The notes beneath the pieces were generated by a model, which ran no database searches, was not told where the DNA came from, and saw only the letters and a program-made list of their open reading frames with translations. From positions 1 through 6,540 of the forward strand of contig SKNC01000047.1 in NCBI GenBank assembly GCA_007120745.1: DNA of 6,540 bases. The letters are read 5' to 3'. The translations under genes were made by a program, and so were the position numbers. How positions within the stretch are numbered: position 1 is the stretch's first letter; the number at the start of each line of letters is the position of its first letter. This document shows positions 1-6,540 of this stretch, piece by piece. This DNA comes from Bacillota bacterium. GTDB taxonomy: Bacteria; Bacillota; Dethiobacteria; SKNC01.

Positions 1-50
1 AGACCACAAGTCAAACACAGAAATTGAACCAGCCTGGCTCTTTGTTCCAT
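1..50 (-). CDS. 5' end of an unidentified gene, truncated by the window edge
   Basis: An ATG at 50-48 (minus) is preceded by AGGAGG (57-62) with a 6-nt spacer, the textbook arrangement for this genome's other genes. Sixteen complete codons follow without a stop and read MEQRARLVQFLCLTCG before the sequence runs out. The only visible feature is a CxxC pair (residues 12 and 15), which could be metal-binding or redox-active but is too little to name a family. It lies in the same direction as the csoR-mgtE-pyruvate-kinase-like unit, 325 nt downstream of its last stop, so it probably has its own promoter in the AT-rich spacer. The call rests on the ribosome binding site, not on protein similarity. 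Confidence 0.6.
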   Translation of the reverse strand, partial: MEQRARLVQFLCLTCG

Positions 51-56
51 GAAAAG

Positions 57-62
57 CCTCCT
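57..62 (-). promoter_or_regulatory. Ribosome binding site of the left-edge gene
   Basis: AGGAGG on the minus strand, 6 nt before the ATG at 50-48. It matches the anti-Shine-Dalgarno sequence fully and is the main reason for calling the truncated gene. Confidence 0.65.
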
Positions 63-275
63 AATTTTTATTGAATATTCAGTTGTCCCTTACCTGCCAT
101 TTCCGGCAAAAATCCTTTGAACTTGAATGATAAAGGGTATTAGTAAATGTATTACTGAAAAAATAAAATATGCCTTTGGTTTATTTTCTACATATTCTCT
201 ACAAAAAAATTACCATAACTTAAAATAATTAATTCTTTGTCAATTTATTAAATTCCTTCCAAAAATACAAAGTAA

Positions 276-319
276 AAGGGGTCAGGCTTGGAATATTTAC
301 TTATTTTTTAATACCCCTT
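276..319 (-). terminator. Possible terminator of the csoR-mgtE-pyruvate-kinase-like unit
   Basis: On the minus strand AAGGGGT (319-313) can pair with ACCCCTT (282-276), a 7-bp perfect stem, and transcription then enters a T-rich stretch (TTTTACTTTG). It sits 57 nt past the stop of the last gene of the unit. The 30-nt loop is much longer than in a usual intrinsic terminator and the T tract is interrupted, so this could equally be a repeat remnant. Confidence 0.35.
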
Positions 320-375
320 AAATCATTCGGACTTAGAGGCCTCCACGGATTCCGGCTTGATATATTCCTTTATCT

Positions 376-921
376 TCAAATTATCCAGGGTTTACAGATG
401 ATTTCTTTAACTTGAGTATCAAAAAAATCCCTGGCATGAGCAGGTTGGACTACCAGAGCAGTGTCCGCACCTCCACCGGACCCTCCGATAGATATGATTT
501 CTTCACCATAAGGAATCAATCCGGCATCCAATGCCATCACGGCAATTTCCACCGCCACCTTGGTGCCCTGCCCAAACATCCTCAGGGTATGAGCTACGAT
601 ACCGGGGGGATAAGCCCCTCCCAGTTTGTTTTCCAATCCCCGGTCCAGCCCTCCCATTAAATGAGTGGTGGTCAGCACTTTAACTCCCTGTGATTCCAGT
701 TTCTGCAGAACTTCCTGTGGCATCATCTGCTGTCCTGCTTCCTTAAAACCCATATGGTAACGAACACACACCGGCGTAATCTTTCGTTCCACCAAAAGTC
801 CCACCGTATACCCGGTTCGGGAGGCCACCACATAATGGTCAATACCCAGTTCCGTTCCTCTCTTAATGGCTTCATCCAGGGTTCTTTCGGTCATCTCTGC
901 GCCTTTTTGATTCCATAGCAT
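376..921 (-). CDS. Stand-alone pyruvate kinase C-terminal (alpha/beta) domain-like protein, 181 aa
   Basis: The protein resembles the free-standing relatives of the pyruvate kinase C-terminal domain (PF02887-type fold, COG1751-like), which lack the catalytic barrel; their function is not established. Visible marks are an N-terminal TERTLDEAIKRGTELG helix (residues 11-26), a following VVASRTGYT strand-turn (31-39), and the glycine-rich GGSGGGADTALVVQPAHA (146-163), the kind of loop that could bind a phosphate or nucleotide. The length, about 180 aa, is usual for the stand-alone form, and no signal peptide or membrane segment is seen. The frame extends upstream to a TTG at 945, but AAGGAGG lies 8 nt before the ATG at 921, so I start there. 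It is the last gene after csoR and mgtE, 34 nt past the mgtE stop, and is likely cotranscribed; a role in metal homeostasis is not shown. An alternate-frame tail follows its stop (see findings). Confidence 0.8.
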   Translation of the reverse strand: MLWNQKGAEMTERTLDEAIKRGTELGIDHYVVASRTGYTVGLLVERKITPVCVRYHMGFKEAGQQMMPQEVLQKLESQGVKVLTTTHLMGGLDRGLENKLGGAYPPGIVAHTLRMFGQGTKVAVEIAVMALDAGLIPYGEEIISIGGSGGGADTALVVQPAHARDFFDTQVKEIICKPWII

Positions 922-955
922 CAAACATACCTCCTTAAGGGTCAAGCCTGAACCC

Positions 956-2305
956 TCAGGTTAACTTGTCCATAAAGAGAACCGCTGTATAGAAATAGAT
1001 AACCAGGCCTGTCACATCTTTAATGGTGGTTACAAACGGCCCGGCGGTCAGGGCAGGATCGGCTCCCATTTTCCAGAACAGCAGGGGAATCAGGGTCCCT
1101 ATGATGGCTGCCGCAGTCACCGTGGAAAACATGGCTATGCCCACCACCAGTCCCAGCCAGGGGGCAAGCTCATGCTGCCAAACATTGGCTGCCAGGCTGA
1201 TTGCTATGCCGCAAACTGTGCCCATGAGAAATCCCACACGAATTTCCTTGAAGAAGTATCCCCACACCTCGTTTGACTCAATCTCCCCGGTTGCCAGGCT
1301 CCGTACAAATACGGTGGAGGACTGGGTCCCCACATTTCCACCCATATCCATTATTACGGGGATAAAAAAAGCTAAAACCACGATGGCCTCCAGGGTGCCT
1401 TCAAACGCACTCATAACAGTTCCGGAGAACAGCCCCCCCACCAGGCAGACCAGCAGCCAGGGAAGCCTCTTGGCAGCTACCTGAAAAACCGTAGCATTAA
1501 CCAGGTCTACCCCTCTTACCTCAGAAGTACCCGCAAAGTGATAAATATCTTCCGTAGCCTCTTCTTCCAAAACGTCCAGAATATCATCAACAGTGATAAT
1601 TCCCCGCATGCTGCCCTTTTCATCAACGACCGGAATTACCAGAAGGTCATAACGGGAAACCAGCCGGGCTACCTCCTCCTGGTCAACATCTACATCTACA
1701 CTGATTACATTGGTTCTCATCACATCTGATAAAAGAGAACCTTCTTTAGCACTGATTAGTTCCCGTAGGGACAGGACTCCAATCAGGCGGTTTTCTTCGT
1801 CAATTACATATATATAGTACACCGTTTCCACTTCGGCTGCCAGTTCCCGAAGGCGGTGGATGGCTTCTTCCACGTGTATGTTTTGCGGAAGAGCAATGTA
1901 TTCCGTAGTCATCAAACCACCGGCGGTGTCCTCCGCATACTTTAACAGGCCTTCAATTTCTTCAGTATCTTCAATACGGGTTAAAAGTTCCTGTACATCC
2001 TCCTGGGGAAGCTCACTCAACAGGTCCACTGCTTCATCTGAGGACATTTCCTTTAAAATTGAAGAGGCTCTTTCTTTGTCCAACACTTTAAACAGGAGAA
2101 CCTGGTCGCTTTCCTCCATCTCTTGAATAACCAGGGCCGCTTCCTCATCGCTTAACAAATCAAAAAGCTCTTTTTTTTGGTCTTCCTCCAGATTTTCCAC
2201 AATTTCCGCCAGGTCGGTGGGGTGAAGCTGGTCCATGATATTGGTCAAGTCCTGGTTTCTCTGCTTCAGTAGTTTTATCAATTTTTGAATTGTTTTTGCG
2301 GGCAT
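956..2305 (-). CDS. mgtE: Magnesium channel/transporter MgtE, 449 aa
   Basis: MgtE forms a dimeric Mg2+-selective channel in the cytoplasmic membrane, closed when cytosolic Mg2+ is high. All expected parts are present in order: an acidic helical N domain (about residues 15-125), two CBS domains (about 130-190 and 195-250; GVLSLREL and GIITVDDIL mark their ends), a linking plug helix (about 250-278), and a C-terminal pore with five hydrophobic segments (about 280-445). Signature stretches are PVIMDMGGNVGTQSS (316-330) and AGPFVTTIKDVTG (421-433). Asp430 corresponds, by my recollection of Thermus thermophilus MgtE (450 aa), to the selectivity-filter Asp432. Acidic residues that sense Mg2+ lie around 125-136 and 244-253. 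The length matches the family. AGGAGGT sits 6 nt before the ATG. It starts 33 nt after csoR, so transcription from the csoR promoter is likely. No Mg2+-sensing M-box riboswitch is visible between the two genes. Confidence 0.96.
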   Translation of the reverse strand: MPAKTIQKLIKLLKQRNQDLTNIMDQLHPTDLAEIVENLEEDQKKELFDLLSDEEAALVIQEMEESDQVLLFKVLDKERASSILKEMSSDEAVDLLSELPQEDVQELLTRIEDTEEIEGLLKYAEDTAGGLMTTEYIALPQNIHVEEAIHRLRELAAEVETVYYIYVIDEENRLIGVLSLRELISAKEGSLLSDVMRTNVISVDVDVDQEEVARLVSRYDLLVIPVVDEKGSMRGIITVDDILDVLEEEATEDIYHFAGTSEVRGVDLVNATVFQVAAKRLPWLLVCLVGGLFSGTVMSAFEGTLEAIVVLAFFIPVIMDMGGNVGTQSSTVFVRSLATGEIESNEVWGYFFKEIRVGFLMGTVCGIAISLAANVWQHELAPWLGLVVGIAMFSTVTAAAIIGTLIPLLFWKMGADPALTAGPFVTTIKDVTGLVIYFYTAVLFMDKLT

Positions 2306-2338
2306 ACGAACACCTCCTGCTGCTGCCTGTCCAACCGT

Positions 2339-2599
2339 TTACTTTATATATTTAGCAAAAAGATCCCCCAACTCCTCAACAAATTCATCTTTCCTGTTTT
2401 CCTCAATGGCCGAATCCAAACAATGGCTTAAATGGTCCTTAATCATTTGAACGCCAACGCTGTGAAGGGCAGATCGAATAGCAGCAATTTGGATTAACAC
2501 TTCGGAGCAGTATTTATCTTCTTTAACCATACGGGTAACCCCTTTAATCTGACCTTCTATCCTGTTTAACCGGTTCAATAAGGCTTCTTTTTTTTCCAT
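2339..2599 (-). CDS. csoR: CsoR-family metal-sensing repressor, 86 aa
   Basis: This is an all-helical DUF156 (CsoR/RcnR/FrmR) regulator, beginning with the family's LLNRLNRIEGQIKGVTRMV segment. It keeps the Cu(I) CsoR ligand set Cys31-His56-Cys60 (H-x3-C), and also Tyr30 and Glu76, which match the second-shell Tyr35/Glu81 I recall from Mycobacterium tuberculosis CsoR. Residue 60 is Cys rather than the His of RcnR, and residue 56 is His rather than the Cys of the persulfide sensor CstR, which favours copper sensing. Yet no copper pump or chaperone gene is adjacent; the next genes are mgtE and a pyruvate-kinase-like gene. The frame opens with a GTG at 2611, but GGAGA lies only 1-2 nt before it. 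The ATG at 2599, about 11-13 nt after GGAG, is the better though imperfect choice. A strong promoter lies just upstream, so autoregulation is plausible. Confidence 0.88.
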   Translation of the reverse strand: MEKKEALLNRLNRIEGQIKGVTRMVKEDKYCSEVLIQIAAIRSALHSVGVQMIKDHLSHCLDSAIEENRKDEFVEELGDLFAKYIK

Positions 2600-2636
2600 T
2601 TCATTATTCACTCTCCGATAACAAATGTCAACTCTT

Positions 2637-2665
2637 ATTATAACGATTTAAGCTTTTTTATACAA
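2637..2665 (-). promoter_or_regulatory. Sigma-A-type promoter of the csoR-mgtE unit
   Basis: On the minus strand, TTGTAT (2665-2660) and a perfect TATAAT (2642-2637) are separated by 17 nt. Transcription would start near 2630, giving a leader of about 30 nt to the csoR start. It lies only 15 nt past the end of the 6S RNA T-tract, so the two transcription units are packed tightly. No GC-rich palindrome of the usual CsoR operator kind overlaps it. Confidence 0.75.
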
Positions 2666-2679
2666 TTTTTTTGCAAATT

Positions 2680-2700
2680 AAAAAACCCCACTGTGCCGTG
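2680..2700 (-). terminator. 3' end and terminator of 6S RNA
   Basis: The 3' arm of the 6S closing stem (CACAGTGGGG, 2695-2686) is followed at once by six T residues (2685-2680, minus strand). The stem is long-range, paired with the 5' end of the RNA, so termination probably depends on the folded 6S structure rather than a compact hairpin. Confidence 0.65.
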
Positions 2701-2862
2701 AAACCGATTGTTTTGAACTGCTCCCCCCACAGGTGGGTGCCCTCCTACATATCTTGTATGTCCTTTCAAAGAAGGCATATACGCAATATATAGAGTCAGG
2801 CTCCCTTGAACATAGTGTTAGCTCAAAACTTCTCGGGGTCGTACGCACACAGCAGGGTCCCT
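2680..2862 (-). ncRNA. ssrS: 6S RNA, about 183 nt
   Basis: 6S RNA mimics an open promoter, binds the housekeeping RNA polymerase holoenzyme and dampens transcription when nutrients run low. Evidence on the minus strand: the ends form the closing stem, with CCCTGCTGTG (2857-2848) pairing continuously with CACAGTGGGG (2695-2686) including two G-U pairs, then a bulge and CGT/ACG (2845-2843 with 2699-2697). Between them lie the familiar GTACGACCCCGAGAAGTTTT and GGAGGGCACCCACCTGTGGG blocks that I know from clostridial 6S RNAs, and a large internal bubble. The length is typical. The RNA-directed product (pRNA) template would be AGTTTTGAGCTAAC (2830-2817), giving GUUAGCUCAAAACU, close to the GUUCGGUCAAAACU I recall for Bacillus subtilis 6S-1. 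It has its own promoter and ends in a T-tract. In B. subtilis a 6S gene also lies near hisS-aspS, as far as I recall. Confidence 0.9.
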
Positions 2863-2868
2863 TCAAAG

Positions 2869-2897
2869 TTTATAAATTTTTATAAGTATTTTGTTAA
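2869..2897 (-). promoter_or_regulatory. Promoter of 6S RNA
   Basis: On the minus strand TTAACA (2897-2892) and TATAAA (2874-2869) are 17 nt apart, each matching five of six sigma-A consensus bases. The predicted start, about 2862, falls just where the 6S closing stem needs its 5' end, which supports this pair over the alternative TTGATT-18-TATAAA located about 15 nt further upstream. Confidence 0.7.
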
Positions 2898-2911
2898 GAT
2901 TTAATCAATCC

Positions 2912-2958
2912 TTTTCTTGCACTAATAATATCATATTCAAAAATATTAGGCAAGAAAA
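2912..2958. repeat. Bulged 15-bp inverted repeat in the divergent promoter region
   Basis: TTTTCTTGC (2912-2920) pairs with GCAAGAAAA (2950-2958), and CTAATA (2922-2927) pairs with TATTAG (2944-2949), with one unpaired A at 2921 and a 16-nt loop. It lies about 50-96 bp upstream of the 6S start and 80 bp upstream of the plus-strand membrane gene. No T-tract follows in either direction, so it is not an ordinary terminator; an operator or a leader-RNA hairpin is possible. Confidence 0.65.
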
Positions 2959-3037
2959 AAATAAATGACATAGATTTCTTTTTAAACCAATATAAATCAA
3001 CTAAGAAATTTCAATTTATTCAAAAGGATGTGGAAAC

Positions 3038-3325
3038 ATGTCATTAGAACCCCTGGCCACCATTACCGTATTGGCCTTTATCGTAGAATTTGTTACGGAA
3101 ATCATTACATCCATGTTCCCGGGCCTGAAAAAAATCGGAGGCAAGCAGGTGGCAGCCATCATGGGAATGTTGATCTGCCTGGCTACCCAAAGCGGACTTC
3201 TGACTCTTCTCAACATCCAGGTTAATTTTGTTTACCTGGATTACCTGGTTACAGGACTTATTATTTCCCGTGGATCAAATGTCATACATGATCTGTTTAA
3301 ACAAATTGAAAAAAAAGTAGCTTAG
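3038..3325 (+). CDS. Small membrane protein of unknown function, 95 aa
   Basis: I do not recognise a named family. The protein has about three hydrophobic segments (residues 6-27, 38-60, 64-77) and a basic amphipathic C-terminal tail (82-95). The first segment carries two acidic residues (Glu17, Glu21). A short polar link with three lysines (31-36) suggests a cytoplasmic loop, and the motif ISRGSN..HDL (76-85) after the last segment looks conserved-protein-like. Size and topology recall phage holins, but no lysis or phage gene is near, so that is only a comparison. AAGGA is 9 nt before the ATG at 3038; an overlapping frame from 3028 lacks such a site. It is the only plus-strand gene, divergent from 6S RNA and converging on aspS with 41 nt between stops. 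I saw no clear promoter; the leader region is AT-rich. Confidence 0.8.
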   Translation: MSLEPLATITVLAFIVEFVTEIITSMFPGLKKIGGKQVAAIMGMLICLATQSGLLTLLNIQVNFVYLDYLVTGLIISRGSNVIHDLFKQIEKKVA

Positions 3326-3338
3326 CCATTTTCTTTGT

Positions 3339-3366
3339 TGTCAGGTCCCGGTATCCCGCTGTTTTT

Positions 3367-3374
<8 letters not shown>
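3339..3374 (+). terminator. Weak candidate terminator of the small membrane protein gene
   Basis: After the stop, CAG (3342-3344) can pair with CTG (3359-3361), and inside it CGG with CCG around a TATC loop, followed by seven T residues (3361-3367) that reach the aspS stop. The stem is short and broken by a bulge, so the call is mostly based on the T-tract and on the convergent gene order. Confidence 0.3.
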
Positions 3375-5142
<1,768 letters not shown>

Positions 5143-5168
5143 CTTCATTACCTCCGTATAAAAAAATA

Positions 5169-6428
5169 TCAGTGAACATTGGATAACATATCTATAATTA
5201 TCTCCAGCTCTACTTCTTTCTGGTCACCCTTTACCATGTCCCTCAACACTACCCTGCCTTTTTCCAGTTCTTCCTCTCCCAGGATAAGGACCCTGGAGGC
5301 TCCCACCCGGTCTGCCTGCTTCATCTGTGCCTTCAGGCTTCGGTCCAGGTAGTCTTTTTCTGCCGCAATCCCCCTTCGGCGCAGCTCCATTACCAGCTGC
5401 AGGCCCCGGGTGCTGGCCTTCGGACCCAGGGTAGCCACAAAAATTCGGGGTTCTTCCTCAAATTCCAGCTGGATGTTCTGCTGCTCCAGGGAAAGCAGCA
5501 CCCGTTCTACCCCAATGGCAAAACCCACTCCCGGAGTGGGACTGCCACCGCAGGTCTCCACCAAACCGTCATATCTTCCTCCACCGCCCAGGGAATTCTG
5601 AGAACCCAGGCCGGTGTCCACAATCTCAAAGGCAGTATTGGTATAATAGTCCAGCCCTCGGACCAGTTTGGAATTCACCCGGCAGGAAATGTCCAGCAAT
5701 TTTAGATAGTAGAGAACATCTTCAAAATGCTGAACGCAGTAACTGCACAGGTGGTCAAAAATTTCCGGTGCCTGTAGGTTTATCTCCCGGCATCCCTCTT
5801 CCTTACAGTCGAGAATGCGCAGGGGGTTGGTATCAAAACGGCTTTGGCAGTCGGGACAAAGGTCGATTCGGTTTTGCTCCAGGGTTTTCCGTATTTCCTC
5901 CCGGTATGCCGGCCGGCATTGGGGGCAACCCACACTGTTTATTTCCAGGGAAAGCTGTTTTAAACCGGCACCATGGAAAAAGTCCATGGCCAGAGTAATC
6001 ATTTCCGCATCCATTTCGGGGCTTGCAGAACCAAAAGCTTCCGCTCCCAGCTGGTGAAACTGCCGGTATCTCCCTGCCTGGGGCCGGTCATAACGAAACA
6101 TGGGGCCAAAGTAAAAAAGTCTGGTGGGCTGGGCCTGGGCATACATCTTATGTTCTAAGAAAGCCCTCACCGTAGAGGCAGTCCCTTCGGGGCGCAGGGT
6201 CAGGCTTCTTTTCCCCTTGTCCGAAAAAGTGTACATCTCTTTTCCCACAATATCCGTGTCCTCCCCTACACTGCGGCTGAAAAGTTCAGTATGTTCAAAA
6301 ATAGGAGTCCTTATCTCCCGGTAATTAAATTTTTCACACAGATTACGGAAAATGTTCTCTAAGGCAAGCCACTTTTCCACTTCCCCTGGCAGTATATCCC
6401 GGGTTCCCCGGGGTGCCTTGGCCAGCAT
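5169..6428 (-). CDS. hisS: Histidine--tRNA ligase, 419 aa
   Basis: Cytoplasmic class IIa synthetase that loads histidine on tRNA-His, normally as a homodimer. The N-terminal APRGTRDILP (5-14) is the family start. Motif 2 lies at about 104-133 (YFGPMFRYDRPQAGRYRQFH and onward), the histidine-specific loops are RGLDYY (257-262) and GGGGRYDGL (281-289), and motif 3 is GVGFAIGVERVLLSL (300-314). A cysteine-rich insertion (C168, C171, C191, C194, C208, C213) is the variant common in Firmicutes. The C-terminal anticodon-binding domain runs from about 328 to the end. Length is typical. The frame stays open upstream to the window edge, with a GTG at 6500, but AGGAGG sits 7 nt before the ATG at 6428 and the protein family starts there. 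It is the first gene of the hisS-aspS operon. No T-box leader elements such as the conserved antiterminator GGTGG box are visible in the 112 nt upstream, though the window is short on that side. Confidence 0.97.
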   Translation of the reverse strand: MLAKAPRGTRDILPGEVEKWLALENIFRNLCEKFNYREIRTPIFEHTELFSRSVGEDTDIVGKEMYTFSDKGKRSLTLRPEGTASTVRAFLEHKMYAQAQPTRLFYFGPMFRYDRPQAGRYRQFHQLGAEAFGSASPEMDAEMITLAMDFFHGAGLKQLSLEINSVGCPQCRPAYREEIRKTLEQNRIDLCPDCQSRFDTNPLRILDCKEEGCREINLQAPEIFDHLCSYCVQHFEDVLYYLKLLDISCRVNSKLVRGLDYYTNTAFEIVDTGLGSQNSLGGGGRYDGLVETCGGSPTPGVGFAIGVERVLLSLEQQNIQLEFEEEPRIFVATLGPKASTRGLQLVMELRRRGIAAEKDYLDRSLKAQMKQADRVGASRVLILGEEELEKGRVVLRDMVKGDQKEVELEIIIDMLSNVH

Positions 6429-6540
6429 ATAATCCCCTCCTGTTTTACTTTTAAACTTTATATTCTTAACCGGCTGATATGTATTAACAAAAGCCTGCAC
6501 AATATTATCAAAGAAAACTTCAATAGATATGGTATGGTAT
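6429..6540. other. Leader region upstream of hisS
   Basis: AT-rich stretch containing the hisS ribosome binding site (AGGAGG, 7 nt before the ATG). I found no confident promoter pair; TTGTGC followed 17 nt later by TATCAG is the nearest match and is poor. The real promoter may lie beyond the window. Confidence 0.5.

Larger units (their letters stand above)
51..375. other. AT-rich intergenic spacer, 325 nt
   Basis: No credible gene lies wholly inside this stretch. It contains, from the right, a GC-paired inverted repeat (276-282 with 313-319) that may terminate the upstream unit, a copy of a 14-base sequence that recurs inverted at 943-956, a tandem 11-bp repeat (182-203), and a small AGTAA/TTACT inverted repeat (142-156). 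At its left end is the ribosome binding site of the truncated gene. I could not pick a convincing sigma-A promoter for that gene by eye. Confidence 0.6.

Noticed and set aside
49..120. 23-codon plus-strand peptide starting at ATG 49
   Set aside because: No ribosome binding site; it is antisense to the leader of the left-edge gene, whose own ribosome binding site is strong.
2604..2632. Second promoter-like pair TTGACA-17-AATAAT before csoR
   Set aside because: Its start point would fall at or after the csoR start codon and its ribosome binding site lies inside the spacer, so it could not drive normal translation; the TATAAT promoter upstream fits better.
2678..2866. 62-codon minus-strand open frame
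   Set aside because: It coincides almost exactly with the 6S RNA, has no ribosome binding site, and its composition reflects RNA structure rather than a protein.
2612..3037. M-box or other metal riboswitch for the mgtE operon
   Set aside because: The structured region here is explained by 6S RNA, which ends before the csoR promoter; the leader from that promoter is only about 30 nt, too short for a riboswitch.
3028..3225. 65-codon plus-strand frame overlapping the small membrane protein gene
   Set aside because: It lacks a properly spaced ribosome binding site and reads as a frame-shifted shadow of the hydrophobic protein at 3038-3325.
6429..6500. N-terminal extension of hisS from a GTG at 6500
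   Set aside because: No ribosome binding site precedes it, the family starts at the ATG at 6428, and that ATG has AGGAGG at proper spacing. The frame stays open to the window edge, which is plausible by chance.
6429..6540. T-box leader for the hisS-aspS operon
   Set aside because: No antiterminator consensus, terminator hairpin or T-tract is visible in the 112 nt available.

Overview
The window looks like chromosomal DNA of a Gram-positive anaerobe of the Clostridia, probably near the Desulfotomaculum/Peptococcaceae group. This is inferred from strong AGGAGG-type ribosome binding sites, mid-GC genes separated by AT-rich spacers, a Firmicutes-type 6S RNA, an AspRS with a non-discriminating signature, and a CsoR-family regulator. 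I could not run a search to fix the taxon.

Layout, from right to left, because nearly everything is transcribed on the minus strand. hisS (6428-5169) and aspS (5142-3367) form a two-gene aminoacyl-tRNA synthetase operon with a 26-nt gap. A small membrane protein gene of unknown function (3038-3325) is the only convincing plus-strand gene and converges tail-to-tail with aspS. Its start region diverges from a 6S RNA gene (about 2862-2680, minus), which was open in the protein annotation and which I recognise by its closing stem, central bubble, predicted pRNA template and terminator. Directly past the 6S terminator is a good sigma-A-like promoter (TTGTAT-17-TATAAT) for a three-gene unit: csoR-like regulator (2599-2339), mgtE magnesium channel (2305-956) and a stand-alone pyruvate-kinase C-terminal-domain-like protein (921-376). 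The left 375 nt is AT-rich spacer. It ends in the start of another minus-strand gene (codons 1-16 at 50-3), identified by a strong ribosome binding site and cut off by the window edge.

Functionally the window is mostly housekeeping: tRNA charging, global control of RNA polymerase by 6S RNA, and magnesium homeostasis linked by position to a metal-sensing repressor. I do not see a clear new system such as a defence island, CRISPR or biosynthetic cluster. The points most worth a second look are the 6S RNA and its neighbourhood, a 15-bp bulged inverted repeat in the divergent region between 6S and the small membrane gene, the csoR-mgtE pairing without copper genes, and a 14-bp near-perfect inverted repeat flanking the pyruvate-kinase-like gene. 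Four annotated starts were moved to internal codons on the basis of Shine-Dalgarno spacing (hisS, aspS, csoR, pyruvate-kinase-like gene).
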